Positions 35,648 through 47,640 of a DNA stretch of 64,000 bases are shown piece after piece. The notes beneath the pieces were generated by a model. The model ran no database searches. It was not told where the DNA came from and was given only the letters and a program-made list of their open reading frames with translations. The translations under genes were made by a program, and so were the position numbers. The DNA is from Epiperipatus broadwayi. Its lineage: Eukaryota > Onychophora > Udeonychophora > Euonychophora > Peripatidae. Every line of letters begins with the position of its first letter. The stretch's first letter is position 1. The stretch is from positions 3,110,572 to 3,174,571 of the forward strand of contig JAQFVV010006238.1 of the NCBI GenBank assembly GCA_028023455.1. Direction: 5' to 3'.

Positions 35648-35784
35648 AAAATGGCTGTAGAGGGAGCTGTTGTTCAAAAGCAAAATATAGAAGGTAGAAA
35701 TGGAGTTGTTCATTTGATCAATAAGGTTTTGTTTCCTCCAGAACAAACAATACTGGAATATTTGAAAGAAGATGAAAATTTCAG
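35648..35784 (+). CDS. FAS1-domain protein, exon 3 (domain A end, start of linker)
   Basis: The exon follows TTTATAG in phase 0 and ends TTTCAG/GTCTGT in phase 2, 137 nt. It encodes KMAVEGAVVQKQNIEGRNG and the conserved H2 motif VVHLINKVLFPPEQTILEYL, completing the first FAS1 domain, then KEDENF leading into the second. The H2 motif NGVVHLINKVLFPP is close to the family consensus. Together, exons 19560, 25987 and 35648 give a domain of normal length (about 130 residues). Confidence 0.92.
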
Positions 35785-35949
35785 GTCTGTTTAGTATATT
35801 AATTTAATGTGTGTGTGTGTGCATATATAGTTTCATTTAAATTATAGAATTTAATGCAATATCCCAGTCAGAAAAATATTGGTAGATAAATAAAGATACT
35901 TGCCAATGAAAAGTATTCAAATGACTATATTACTCGAATTTTATAAGAC

Positions 35950-36065
35950 GTTTGGGCACCAAAAATGACAGAGCTAAGCTGTGATCCATGGACCATTATT
36001 CCAAACCATATAGGGCAGTAATGTCATGGTTGATACATTAACTTGTGTGATATAAGATCCAATCT
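35950..36065 (-). repeat. tRNA-Gln-like SINE fragment
   Basis: AATGACAGAGCTAAGCTGTG, then ATCCATGGACCATTATTCC, is the inverse of the family body and head. The companion inverse copy is 52540-52640. Confidence 0.5.
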
Positions 36066-37454
36066 CAGGGTCCATCTATAGTAATAAAAAGATTTTTGAA
36101 CAAGATTAAAATTTTTTAAATTGGGAAAAATACAAACAATTTAGCTTGGTCACCATTGTTTAATTGATGAATTAAAAAACAAGCTTAACAATTTTTATTG
36201 ACAGTTAGTAACATAGTAATTACGGTCTAGTTTTCTGATATTCATAAACATACGCAGAAAGAAACTGGAAAGTTCTTTGTTAAAAGGAGTGCAAATGGCT
36301 TTCCTTAGAGTAATAGAGCACACACAAAATACAAAGAAAATATTAGAATCATAAAAATAAGCATTCACATTCATGGTGAAATCAGAAAAGTTTATTTGCA
36401 TATATAGTAATTTTTACTTTTATTTAATAATAATAATAACAACAGCAGCAACAACAAACTGCTGTAAATTTAAGTAACTGTTATTTAATAAGGCATAGAC
36501 ATTTTTGTAAATATCTTCAAATCTATTCACTGCACTATTTATTTATTTCTTATTGGTATGTATGTATATGAATTACCTCATGTTTAAGTAAACCAATAGA
36601 ATATCAGAAATCTGTTGTCAAGGTAACACTGCAATTAAGCAATATATGGAATCCACTTATTTTCTTTAAGATCTTCAAATAAACTGAGCTATTGACACTA
36701 ATGTTTATATACATAATAGAAACGTAAATGAGTCTGGTAAAATTTATATAGAAATCTGGAAAGATGTCAGCTCCAATCATTGCTGATTAAACATTCATTG
36801 TCTGTTAGCCATATGCTTAAAAAATGGCCAATTGCAATGCAGGTTGTAAACATTCCAGGTAATAGATTATTATCAACTGCTCTGATATAAATTAATTATT
36901 TATGTAAATAATTAACTGCTTGTCTAATATTAAATATCAGCAAATTGATTGACTTGGGAATGGCTAATTTATAGAAAACAAGGCTGTTGTACTAAATTTT
37001 CATCCCTCAGTATGATTGGCTGATATTAATAGAAGACGAATAAAAGTTATATTTGTATGGGAAGTTGGTTTCGTTTCAAGACAATTCAATGATATTTTGT
37101 TACCTTAAATGTTTATATACTTCAGGTACATCAGAGTAATTATGTACAGATTTTATTTTCTATTGTCTTTTTTGCTTCTTTTTATTTATATGTGGGTAGG
37201 TACACCTTTAGCATTAATACTTTACCTTAACGCTAATTACATATATATATAGGTGTGTGGGTGTAATTTGGCTGCAATTTGAAATTTATAATTACAGTTT
37301 TTAATATTATAATTGATTATTCATTAGTCTGAATTCAAAACTGATTATATTTACCTGTTTAAAGAGGTTTATTTAAACTGCTTTGTATCAATAATTTCAA
37401 TCTGTATGGTCATGTTGCAATCTTTTGAGTCTATATAAATATTATGGATCATTA

Positions 37455-37655
37455 ATAAAGATGGATATATGTGGGGATAGTAATCTGGACCAACTGATAA
37501 TTGCTGGTTTAGCATGAAATACACATATTGGTGATTATTTATCTTTTCAACATGTGTATGATCAGGTGGGTCAGCAATATGAGATGGCATTGGAGAGCTG
37601 AAGATCATGTGAAAGTCTGAGTTCGAATTGCCCATATATTACATTGTATATGTGC
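37455..37655. repeat. one arm of the tRNA-end foldback family
   Basis: GATATATGTGGGGATAGTAA, GACCAACTGATAATTGCTGG, GATTATTTATCTTTTCAACA, then GAAAGTCTGAGTTCGAATTG, is the right-arm order of 40388-40722. GAGTTCGAATTGCCC is the B-box-like end. A similar arm lies at 41990-42295. Confidence 0.7.
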
Positions 37656-38314
37656 AGGTGTGTGTAAGCCTGTATAGTGTATTAATCTATTTGTTAAAGG
37701 AATTCCACCTTTATTGTTAAAAGGTTGCCTTGACAACATATTGAAATTGTTGATTGTTATTGGGATTGTCTAAGTATTGACAGGTTTTTAATGTTATATA
37801 TATATAAACAAATACAAAATGTATTTTGTAGGCTATAAACAAATTTTTAATATAGTGTGTATGGATGTACAACAATGACAAACATAGATGATACTAACAT
37901 ATTTGTTCACAGTGATGAAAGTTTCCGGCAACAAACAAATGTTTATATAAGACCAAATTATAAGTTTACTTGGTGGAAGATAATTTCTCACAAAAAATGT
38001 AAATACATGTTTGTAAACATTTGTTTCATTTTCACTAAGTAAAGCTATAAGTTGTCAGTTTTCTAAATAAATCTCTAATTGATTGATTAACTTTTTCAAC
38101 AAGTTAATTTCTGAGATCAGAAGATTAAGAGAATCACTGCTGAACTAATACGTAACATGTTAGTGCAAGACTAATATATACATATCTTATAAATGTTATT
38201 TTTTATTTACTCATTATCATTTATTGTTTTTTAGTAGAAAGCAGAAAGTTTTTTGATATGCTAACATACCTGAAAATCTGACTCTAATTGAACAGAAAAT
38301 TGAGTAATTGTGAG

Positions 38315-38911
38315 TTATCCTGTCTACCAAACTTGGCAGTCTTTTTTTTTAAATATACAGTTTTGGGGGCATATAAGTATTTGTTGTTGCTTTTTTTTTT
38401 TTCAATTTTATTTTACTGAATATTTTATTCAGAAACTTTATTTCAATTTTTTTCCCATTTATATTATAATGCATGCTGAACATTGTCATAGTTTGTTTAC
38501 ATTTAACATCTTTACTACCATTTTGACAAAATAATGAAAGTTTGGCATCTTCCTTTGACATAACAGCATGTAGTGGGGTATTTCCAATCTTCCTTTAACA
38601 GAACAGCATGCAATGGAATATTTCCAAAGGTATGGGACCTTACCCTCCTGAAAAGTCTGCCTTACAGCACACAATATGCCACTTTACATTACTTATATAT
38701 TTTTATTTTTAGATTATTAAGTTGACTTCATACAAAAAAAATAATAGTGTAAACATAATTAATTTTTGTAGAAATTTATTTTTCTTAAAATAACAATAAA
38801 AAATGTAAATATATGATCACCCTTTGTCAACCATTTTGTTATAAATATTTATTGTATGCCCCTGAAACTGTATATTTAAAAAAACGGTTGCAAGCTTGGT
38901 AGACAAGATAA
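38315..38911. repeat. MITE, TTATCCTG-TACCAAGCTTGG family
   Basis: The left end TTATCCTGTCTACCAAACTT, then GGCAGTC and ATATACAGTTTTGGGGGCAT, is mirrored at the right end by ATGCCCCTGAAACTGTATAT, then GCAAGCTTGGTAGACAAGAT ending in AA. Terminal inverted repeats of about 85 bp enclose a non-coding interior of about 430 bp. A related copy is at 25505-25948. Confidence 0.88.
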
Positions 38912-39273
38912 TGCATAAGCAACAAGAATTGTCTGCAGAGTAAATAAGTAAAAAACATTTGCATTTTCTGGATTTCTGCATTCAATAAAAGCAATATTAG
39001 ATAATACTGTCTTAAATTGTTTTTCTTTCATAATTTCTTAGTGGATAATATTAATAAATGCAAATACATATATAATGTAATCAATGAGATAAACTCACAA
39101 AAGCACTATATAAATTTAAAGCAATGCCCTCTGGTGTTAAAATATCAAATACTGTACATTGGATAAAAATGAATTACTTTAATTTGTTTTCATTTATAGT
39201 AGGGGTTTATTTTTCTGAACTATATTTTATATTATTGAGTGTTGTTTAGTTCAAGATTATATACAGTCTAGCA

Positions 39274-39380
39274 TGGATTGGTGTAGGAATACAATAATGG
39301 ATTCTAGAGATAAAGATTCATGTATCACAATTCCAGCTGTTACTTTCAGTGCTCTAACCTTGTATGAATTCCTCATCAAT
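39274..39380 (+). repeat. tRNA-Gln-like SINE copy
   Basis: TGGATTGGTGTAGGAATACA, ATGGATTCTAGAGATAAAGA, then CCAGCTGTTACTTTCAGTGC and TGAATTCCTC, follows the family pattern. The A-box-like TTGGTGTAGG is among the better preserved. Confidence 0.6.
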
Positions 39381-40160
39381 AAACTATTCAGTGAATGGGC
39401 AGGTAGAGAAACGGAACTTTAAATAAATAAACACCTTTTTATTTTATTTTTTATTATTACTTTAATTAAGCGTAAATTTCTATGCGGAAAAATATCATAA
39501 TAAAGTGGTCAGCAAATTCAACTGCTATATCTATAACCTAGAATTCAAATCTAGACTGAATAAATACCTAATAATTTTTTCAGTTAGAGGTGCACAGCCA
39601 AGTGAGCTAGCCATCTAGTATTAGTCAGTAAATGAGATGAAGCTTTTTCTAGGTAAAAGGTTTCAAATTAATCCGTGTTGGTCAGGCGACTCTAAAAATA
39701 AGCAATATAATGATAATGACGTAATATTTGTTGAGCTTTAGTTTGTTTTTAAATTCATATGATTGCTCTCAGCACATTTAGATACACTTTCAAGTTATTC
39801 AACCGACATCTTAAATTTATAAAGTCGAGCTTTAATTAAATTCTTAAAGAATTAAACCTTTCACTAATATAGATTAATCTTTTTATCATACTAACTGGAA
39901 GAATATCTTAATAAATAGTGCATACATTGTTTCTTTTTTGTTTTGCAAAAGTATTTCAGAGAATGTCTACCATTTACTAACCCAACTGACAATAAGATTA
40001 ACCATATGGGAAATATCAATAGAGCTATAAATATTAACACTCACGTTCACACCTATTAAATTATTTTTATTTTGATCATTTTATTTTGATTTATGTTACT
40101 TGTTATGTATTAAAATTTAAACATTGATTGATTTTAATACTTTTGTAAAAAAAATTTCAG

Positions 40161-40323
40161 TATTTTTTTATCGTGTTTAACAAGTTCCAGTATTCGTCTC
40201 ATTAATCAGTTAGGCAATAAAACAAGAAGATGGACGGTGTTTGCTCCTGATAACTCAGCTTTTGGATTGCTTCCTTTTGGAACTCTTGAGAGACTGCTGA
40301 TGGACCCACAGTTGCTATTTAAA
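40161..40323 (+). CDS. FAS1-domain protein, exon 4 (domain B first half)
   Basis: The exon follows AATTTCAG, uses phase 2 and ends TTTAAA/GTAAAT in phase 0, 163 nt. It encodes IFLSCLTSSSIRLINQLGN followed by the H1 motif WTVFAPDNSAF and then GTLERLLMDPQLLFK. TVFAPDNSAF is an excellent FAS1 signature. The junction with the preceding exon restores a Ser codon (AG/T) and the frame stays open. Confidence 0.93.
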
Positions 40324-40387
40324 GTAAATTTTATGAATTACTATATTTAAATACAAGTATATTATATATATTTTTAAGCTAGATGTA

Positions 40388-40722
40388 ATTAAAAGGGATT
40401 CGAACCCAGACTTTCCAGCTCTCTTTAGTCATCCACTCCATCTTATACAATCAACACACACGACCACATGCATGCGAAGAGTGGAGAAGATTGAAGCATG
40501 TCCAGTAAAGTTTGAAGATTTGCTATCTTAATATAAACTGAGCAGTGATTATGTATGTGGAGATGATGATCTAGAGCAACTGATGAGTGCTGAGTTACTA
40601 CAAAATATGTATGTTGTAGATTATTTATCTTTTTCACATATGTGTTCGTATGTGTCTGTTGTATAAGATGGAGAGGTGACTAAAGAAAGCTTGAAAATCT
40701 GGATTGAAATCCTCTTTAATTA
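40388..40722. repeat. foldback element with outward-reading tRNA-like ends
   Basis: The left end AATTAAAAGGGATTCGAACC is mirrored by GGATTGAAATCCTCTTTAAT at the right end. Pairing continues through CCAGCTCTCTTTAGTCATCC / GTGACTAAAGAAAGCTTG and CACACACGACC / CGTATGTGTCTG. The left end keeps the best B box of the family on the minus strand (GGGTTCGAATCCC). Arms are about 95 bp, and the loop contains body sequence shared with 18134-18760 and 41990-42295. Confidence 0.82.
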
Positions 40723-41128
40723 AATCTTTAGTGTGTCTGTATACTGAAGGACTCTTAGTAGAATGAAAAAGTGTCCACCTGCTTTGCCTACAAAATATGG
40801 CTTTGACTACAGGTCAGATAAAAATTTGGAAAAAAAAAACAGAAATCCATTTAGTATTACGATTTTTTATTCAAGTAATGAGCCGATAACTAATGCAGAT
40901 AGCTATGTAATATTAGTTGGTAAATGGGTATCAGGTTGTCCTTAAGATATATGGATAAACACAGTTAACAATCATTTATATTTTCACTACCAGATAGTTG
41001 GAAGTACTCATGTACATACTGACTTATTCTAAAATATTTCTACTGATAAAGGTAAAACAGTCCTTAAATAGCCTACATACATCAGTGCCTCATAGGATAA
41101 CAGTGATAAATAAGATAATTTTCATCAG

Positions 41129-41397
41129 AAGATGTAATATGTTGGACTATTTCCATCATTTATGAGTGAATATTGAATGTATAGAAAATTTTAAACTTTA
41201 TTTAAACTTTTCAAATACAAACAACTTGTTAGTAATAACACACAAATAGACAATACAGGTTAGTAACAAGTTGTTTGTATTTGAAAAGTTTAAATAAAGT
41301 TTAAAATTTTCTATACATTCAATATTCACTCATAAATAATGGAAATAGTCCAACATATTACATCTTATAATATACCATCATTACAAACCTTCAGACA
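41129..41397. mobile_element. foldback SINE element with deleted heads and 12-bp target duplication
   Basis: The 12-bp repeat AATTTTCATCAG flanks it (41117-41128 and 41398-41409). The arms are inverted copies: AAGATGTAATATGTTGGACT at the left, AGTCCAACATATTACATCTT near the right end, then about 30 extra bp ending CAAACCTTCAGAC. The tRNA-like heads and body, present at 27904-28493, are missing. The turn lies near 41260, with CAAACAACTTGTTAGTAA on one side and AACAAGTTGTTTG on the other. Confidence 0.88.
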
Positions 41398-41725
41398 AAT
41401 TTTCATCAGGCTTTACATTTACTGGTTGATGAGAGTTTGAACATTTATACATTCTTTTTTCACCTTGTAATTAAAAACAGCTAGACACCCAATTACTAAC
41501 CAATAATGATGATTATCTGTGTTGGTTATGTGCCTATTATCTAAAAAATAATAATCTTAAGATAATGTAATACTGATTTTAGCTCAGACTATAAACATGA
41601 CAGGTTTAAGCCTGTTACAAAAAAAATTCAGTTAATTCAGCCCTGATAAACCCAGATGATAACTATGGCAGTCAATATGCTATTATTGCACCATGGGGTT
41701 CTTCAAAAGATATACATGTAGATAT

Positions 41726-41899
41726 AATTTAAATTTGCATATGTTTGTTCATCTGCCTATGAAGTCATTTCTTTTTTCTTTATAACCAAAAACTGAATGA
41801 ACTTTTGGTGAAGTTCACCATAATCACTCAGCTTTAGGTTATAAAGAAGAAAGAACCCATTTGGTTATGCAAATGAACAAGTATATGCAAATTTAAATT
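41726..41899. repeat. inverted repeat, 27-bp terminal arms
   Basis: AATTTAAATTTGCATATG, then TTTGTTCAT, at the left pairs with ATGAACAAGTATATGCAAAT, then TTAAATT, at the right. Pairing continues inward with TTTCTTCTTTATAACC-type sequence on both sides (41770-41790 and 41837-41857). It is a small MITE-like hairpin. Confidence 0.82.
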
Positions 41900-41989
41900 A
41901 CAAATGCAAATGAAGGAAAAAAATCAATACTACATTTAGTTATAAATAAATATAATAAGAATCTCGGCCTCAGGGTGGCTTTGAGCATT

Positions 41990-42295
41990 CCATCATCAGA
42001 TTTTCAATTGGATGGATGGTTGAAGAGTTGGAGTGTGGAGTAGATTGAAGCCTGTCCATTAAAGTATGAGGATTGACTATCTTAATATATATCTGGGCAC
42101 TTATAGCATATATGTGTAGAGATGGTAATCTGGATCAACTGATGATTGCTGGTTTAGCATGAAATACATATATTGGTGATTATTTATCTTTTTCAACATA
42201 TATGTGTTCAAGTGTATCAGTGTTATGAAATAGTGTGGAGAGTGGTGGGTCATGTGAAAGTCTGTGCTCATTTACCCTATATATTAAATATAATA
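41990..42295. repeat. one arm of the tRNA-end foldback family
   Basis: GGATGGATGGTTGAAGAGTT, GATTGAAGCCTGTCCATTAA, TCTGGATCAACTGATGATTG, then GAAAGTCTGTGCTCATTTAC, follows the right-arm order seen at 18134 and 37455. The final B-box-like part is decayed (GTGCTCATTTACCC). Confidence 0.68.
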
Positions 42296-43444
42296 AGATA
42301 GAGCCACAAAAGATACTTTCTGTTTTGAGTTTTAAAATTTTAAAAAGTAAAATAAAAGCATATGTTATAAGTCAGCAGTAATCCTTGGAATGATTCTCAG
42401 CTGAGCAAAATAAAAAAAAAATTACGTAATTTGTCAATTGAATGAAATTATTATGTTCAATCTGACACTCAATGCTTAAATGTCATGTGATTTTTCAAAC
42501 CGCTTATTAATAATATGCTGATGCATTGTGGTGAAACTGTTTTATGTAATAATCACAGATCTTTTTGATTAATAGTGTCAAATGCCTTGATAAAATCAAT
42601 AAAAGCAATATGTAAAATAATCTTTCATTATAATCACATTTTTGCATTTATATATAGTTATGAACTATGTCTAAAGTGCTTCTTGATTTTTTAACTTGAA
42701 TTTGCGAACCAACTAAAAAATTTTGGTAAGTTTTTATGTCATACTTCTATGTTGAAATGTACACTTAAAATGTGTTACCACTGCTTTTAATAAGTTAAAA
42801 AGATTGGACATTTCGTAGTGAAGATGTGAGCCCTGCAATTAAGTTGTACATAGAATTGTTCATTTAATCTTACTTATTGTAAGGTAGTGTAACTTAGACA
42901 GTCTATTGATTTAACATAAAGCAAAAATCATAACATCAATCAATATGTTCTTCATATAGCTGGATGTGATATTACAAGAGTATATTATGATTAAAATCTC
43001 ACCTTCATTGGGTCTGAAAAAGCTGATTGGTAACAGACTTTCGAAAAGTATTTTGATTCCTTATAATGGGAAGATATAGCTGAGGATAAAATTTATTGGA
43101 GAACTACAATTAGATATAATGTCAAAGTCTTTCAGAAAGAAAAAATTGTGGCAGAAGGAGTTGATAAACAGCATGCAAAATATCAAATAAACAACATGTT
43201 CTATATGTGGATGTATTTGTGGTTTACAAATTGGTTGGTATAATCATTGCAAAACTCAACATATATGGTCTTTTTATCTTTTTATTCTTAATTTGGAATA
43301 TCTATACTTGTTTATGAGTAGCTGCTAATGTTACACTGGATCCTAATAGAAAGATGATTGGTTCCCTCTCTAAGCTGTCTGCAGTGATTCTCTAAGCCAA
43401 AAAAATCTTACATAACAACATAGTTTAAATATTTGTCCCAACAG

Positions 43445-43860
43445 TTTTTAAGATTCTTAGTATGTTGAATCATGAGATACAATATGAAAAGTGACAGCAT
43501 GTTCTTATCTTTGTAGATCATCTTCGATGTTCTTCCTACCTTCACAGAATCTTGCAAACCACTTGAAAAATATTCTTGTGTTCCGTGGCTTCATTGCCAT
43601 AAGCAGTTTGAACCATTTCAACATTTCAAAAGCAGTTGTTCCCAATTTAAAACAAGTTTAGTATTAGTATGTTGTTCCAGCAAGAGTTAAGGTATGAAAT
43701 ACATTGTCATATTTCATATCATGACTCATGATCCAGTCACCCCACTACCTTAAAATATTTGTGGTGAACAGCTAAATTATGTTGGTATGTAGTACATGCA
43801 TTGATTAGGAGATGGCGCTGCAAGCAGGTTAGAGAAAGAACTAGTCACCTTTTAACTACA
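43445..43860 (-). mobile_element. mariner-like transposon, N-terminal fragment
   Basis: On the minus strand the helix-turn-helix start of a mariner (GVQW3/HsMar-type) transposase is visible over several frames: KTCFKLGTTAFEMLK, then a frameshift, then FFKWFARFCEGRKNIEDD. The last part matches the conserved WF-RF--GR-S-EDD segment. Upstream, GAGATGGCGCTGCAAGC near 43810 is shared with 53010 and 56650. No catalytic-domain sequence remains. Confidence 0.72.
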
Positions 43861-44944
43861 ACATATTATATAATGATGGTCTCTAATTTAATGATCACTT
43901 TAAAAAATATATAGATAATGAGAAAATAGAATATTTACTACAATAGATCAAAATATTAAAATGTATATGCAATCATATGAAAAACAGGATTTTGTTTTCA
44001 CAATCCATTCTGTTTCTAGTTTATTTATACATTTTCTGGCTTTAGAAGTACTGTTAGAATTGATACATACATGTTAGAATATTGAATATAAGAGGAAGAA
44101 AATGAATATTCTAATATTACAAACATATAGGAAAGAATTTAAGGTACTCTAGATTTTTTTACTACAGTTATGCCACCTATTGTTAGCTTTTGTAACTAAT
44201 GGATGCCAGATAATAGTACTTAATAAACCCTATCCAGTGCTGTTCTATCAATATTCAAGGCTAATTTCTAGTTTATGGATTTCGTTAGTAAGGAGCTTTG
44301 GATATTGGGTATTGTTATAGTTTGTCATTCTGATGATCAATGTAGATAAAATAGGGTGTCTTGTGATCTATAACAAGACATGTTATGGATGTCAAATCCT
44401 AAAAATGATAGGTTGATAATGATGAAGATGACAGTCACTATGACAAACATAAAGATAATATATGGAGAAAATGAAAAAGTAATTGAAAATTGATAGAAAA
44501 ATAGATGCCAAATAATATTGCAGTGGATTATACATTGGATTAAGATTAACAAATAAAAGAAATGAAATAATTTTTTGTTAAACTTTTGTAAAAAGTAATA
44601 ATATGAAGTATCCTGATTTAAAAATGAACATAGGGTTTAAAAATGATGATAAAAAAGAATTTACACTCCAACCTAATAACCTGAAATTCAAAGATCTAAG
44701 ATTTTGAAACCAAACTAATTCATTTATTTAAAAATACAGCCCTGACTCTAAACAAGCAAATGTATATTACCAATAAAATTTCACATGTTTACAGCTTACA
44801 CTATTATTGCCCTAAAACACACAGGTCTACATTTTACAATCTTTTAACAAAGCAACATATGACATACTGCATTTTCTACATTTGAAATATTGATTCCTTT
44901 ATGTCCATTGAGTGGTGCTACCATCTATTGCCATTAACAATTTA

Positions 44945-47062
44945 CAGAAAATGAACTGAATGAGGCAAGTAAGAAATTGAAAAGTGGAAAGGCAAGATAT
45001 TTGAATGGTTGGGCAGCAGAGATGGTAATGAATTTAGGGCATATGGCAAAATTAAAACTATTATCATGTTTTAATAAGATGGCACAGATTTTCCAGGTTG
45101 TTGGAATAATACAAGAATAAGGCTACTATTTAAAGGAAAGGGTAAGGATCATAGAAAGTTGAACAATTGGAGACCGAGAGGAAATAAAGCCAGTATTATA
45201 TAAAGTTTTCTCATATATGGTGGCTGGAAGGGTTGTAAAATGAATGGAAGAAAATAATGTAGAGGGAGAAATGCAAGGTGGCTTTCAATCAGATAGGTGT
45301 ATAGGAGATAGCTTATTTGTAATTACACAACTTATGGATAAGAGTAGGAATACAGGTAGACAATTATATATGGTTTGTATAGATATAGAGAAAGTGTAGA
45401 AATAGATTATGGGTAAGTTTAATACATTTGGAAATGAATGGAGCTTTAGTGGATATTATTAAGAAATTATATGAAAATAATTATATGTATCAATTAGGGA
45501 ATATAGAATTAGTAAAGTTAAAAATGAGGTGGGACTAAGGCAAGGATGCCCTATGTCATCTATTTTGTTTTTATTGTATTTGAGAGAAATGAAGAGAGCA
45601 ATAGAAAGACTAGGAAGATGGATAGAGATACCCCAATAGGTGGCAAGGGAGTATGTACATTGTCAGGTCTTTTGTTTGGGAATGATGTCTTTTTGTGTGC
45701 AGAAAGAAGGGAAGATATGAAAGTTATGCTGAGGACATGTGAAAATGTGGGTAAGAAATGGGGATTAAATTTAGTGAAGAAAAATCAAAAGTAATGATGA
45801 TTAATACTGGCAAAAGAGAAGTCAAAGAATTTTTATTGGGGGATATAAAGTTAAGTATGGTAAATAGATATAACTATTTGGGAATCATTTTAAGTAATCA
45901 GAGAAATTGCTTGGATGAATGGGAGAAAAAACTGATAAATGAAGCAAAGAAAGGAAAGGGATTGATAAAGAAATTAACAGTGTTTTCATATAATAAATAT
46001 GATGTAGCTAGAATTGTATGGATGGGAGTGGCCGTAGCAGGGTTAACATATGGTAATGATGCGTTATGTGTTAGTAAAGGGATATTAGATTATTTAGAAA
46101 AAGTACAAAGAGAAGTAGGAAGACATGCATTATATGCAGATATGTGGATGGAAAAAAAGTCAATTCAAGGGGAAATGGGATGGTCAAGTTTTTATATGAG
46201 AGCAAAATGAAAATTTTTGGTAAATTGCAGTTTATGGATAATAAAAGAGTAGCCAAAATAGTATTTAGTTGGGTTATTAATAAAGAGCGGTCAATAAGAT
46301 GGGTGAGAAAGGTAATGTGGTATGCAAAAGATTTGGATAAAGAATTTATGTCAGTATACTTGTACAAAAGATGGGATGATTGTGTTAGAAGAATTGTTGA
46401 GTAAAACAGGCAAAGAGTAAGCATACAAAATGGTGATCATGTGATGAAAATTGTTGAGTACTATAGTGGTAAGGAATGACAGAAGAATAGATGCATTAAT
46501 AAAGAATAGGGAGTTGGGGAGATGGAGAACTAGTATGGAGAATAAAAAGAGTTTAAATATATATAGAATTAAACAGAATATTGAGTGTGAGTTAATTTAT
46601 GATAATAGCAAGGAAAGTATTTTACTATTTAAGGCTCTAATGGGATGTTTAGCAACAAGGAATATACATGTAAATGGGAAAATGTGGGTGATTTAGTCTG
46701 CAAGTTGTGTACGGAAGACATAGAAAATATTAGGCATCTGTTAATTGAATGTAAATGCCTGAAAGCAGAAATGGTACAAATAATAAGTTATGGAGAATAA
46801 ATATAAACAAAGTGATTATACAGAAAGTGGGTTATTGGTTTTTATGCTGGCTTTGGGAAAAGATAAGGGGAATTTAGATATAAAGATCATGGGGTTGACA
46901 AAGATTATGTTGTGAAAATGGAATGGAGCAGGATATGGGAAAACTTAGGGTGGGGAATGAAAAGGGAAGATAAAGTGGTTAACAAGTTTCTCTGGGCATA
47001 GTTGTTGAGAGATTCTTGACTCCATATAAGAAGTCACAGTACATCACATTATTCAAGAAAAA
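44945..47062 (+). mobile_element. CR1-like LINE, 5'-truncated copy
   Basis: Similarity to the larger copy begins sharply at 44945 (ACAGAAAATGAACTGAATGA, matching 59165) and runs to the common 3' end near 47062 (GACTCCATATAAGAAGTCAC). The 5' truncation falls in the RT N-terminus. It keeps GCPMSSILFLLYL, LLFGNDVFLCAE (where the other copy has FVDD), KVMMINTGKREVKEF, YNYLGIILSNQ and the zinc-knuckle end CKLC...HLLIECKCL. The catalytic pair is Asn-Asp here, so it is inactive. It lies in the same orientation as the host gene. Confidence 0.92.
45546..46424 (+). pseudogene. LINE reverse transcriptase palm and thumb, broken (truncated copy)
   Basis: Overlapping frames 45546-45794, 45758-46210 and 46144-46404 together give the RT palm to thumb. 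The YxDD box reads GNDVFL, with the first Asp replaced by Asn. The 150-codon stretch contains INTGKREVKEFLLGD, SMVNRYNYLGIILSNQR and VAVAGLTYGNDALCV. Frameshifts separate the three parts. Comparison with 59789-60449 shows the same order and similar damage positions, so some lesions may predate the two insertions. Confidence 0.85.
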
Positions 47063-47479
47063 GAAGTTGCAAATTTGTTTTCTTATGTTTTCTCCACCTG
47101 TGCGAATCAGTCGGTATTAACTGATATTTGGTTTCCCGAGCTTTTCTCAGAAGATAAAAATCTGAAGCCATTAAGTCATATAATAGACATGATATTTCAG
47201 AAATAAATAATTTTTGGGTTGTAAATAATTTCATAAACTTTATATTTTATTTTAAAATAAACTTTATTTAGGATATTACCAGTTACAATATCAAAAATTA
47301 ATGAAGATAGCATATTTTTCTTTTCATCAATATACATGTGTATATACTTAAATAAACAAAGAAAAAGAATAAATAATTAAATTACATTACACCATTATTG
47401 AAATAAAAAGAACTACAAGATGGGTGAAATTAATTGAAATATTTTTATAAAAATGAATAGCATGAATAAGATTAAATAT

Positions 47480-47640
47480 ATATTTAATTTGTTACATAAT
47501 CAAAATTACCCCAAAACCATAATTCAAACAGACTAGTCAAGAAAATAAACTCTAAAACACTACCAATGGTTTTACTTCTATAAGCAGACTTCTCAAGTGT
47601 AAAGAACTGCAAATTAACAACATACTTAATCTTTTCACTT
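47480..47640 (-). repeat. dispersed repeat, AGAAGTCTGCTT type, inverted copy
   Basis: GACTAGTCAAGAAAATAAAC, ACCAATGGTTTTACTTCTA, then AAGCAGACTTCTCAAGTGTA, is the exact reverse order of 50670-50740. Confidence 0.7.

Larger units (their letters stand above)
35785..40160 (+). other. intron 3 of the FAS1 gene (4,376 bp)
   Basis: Phase 2 intron bounded by GTCTGT and AATTTCAG. It contains a SINE fragment (35950-36065), one arm of a tRNA-end foldback (37455-37655), the reverse dispersed repeat at 37695-37785, a MITE (38315-38911) and a tRNA-Gln-like SINE (39274-39380). The remaining stretches, such as 36070-37450 and 39390-40140, show nothing I can name. Confidence 0.85.
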
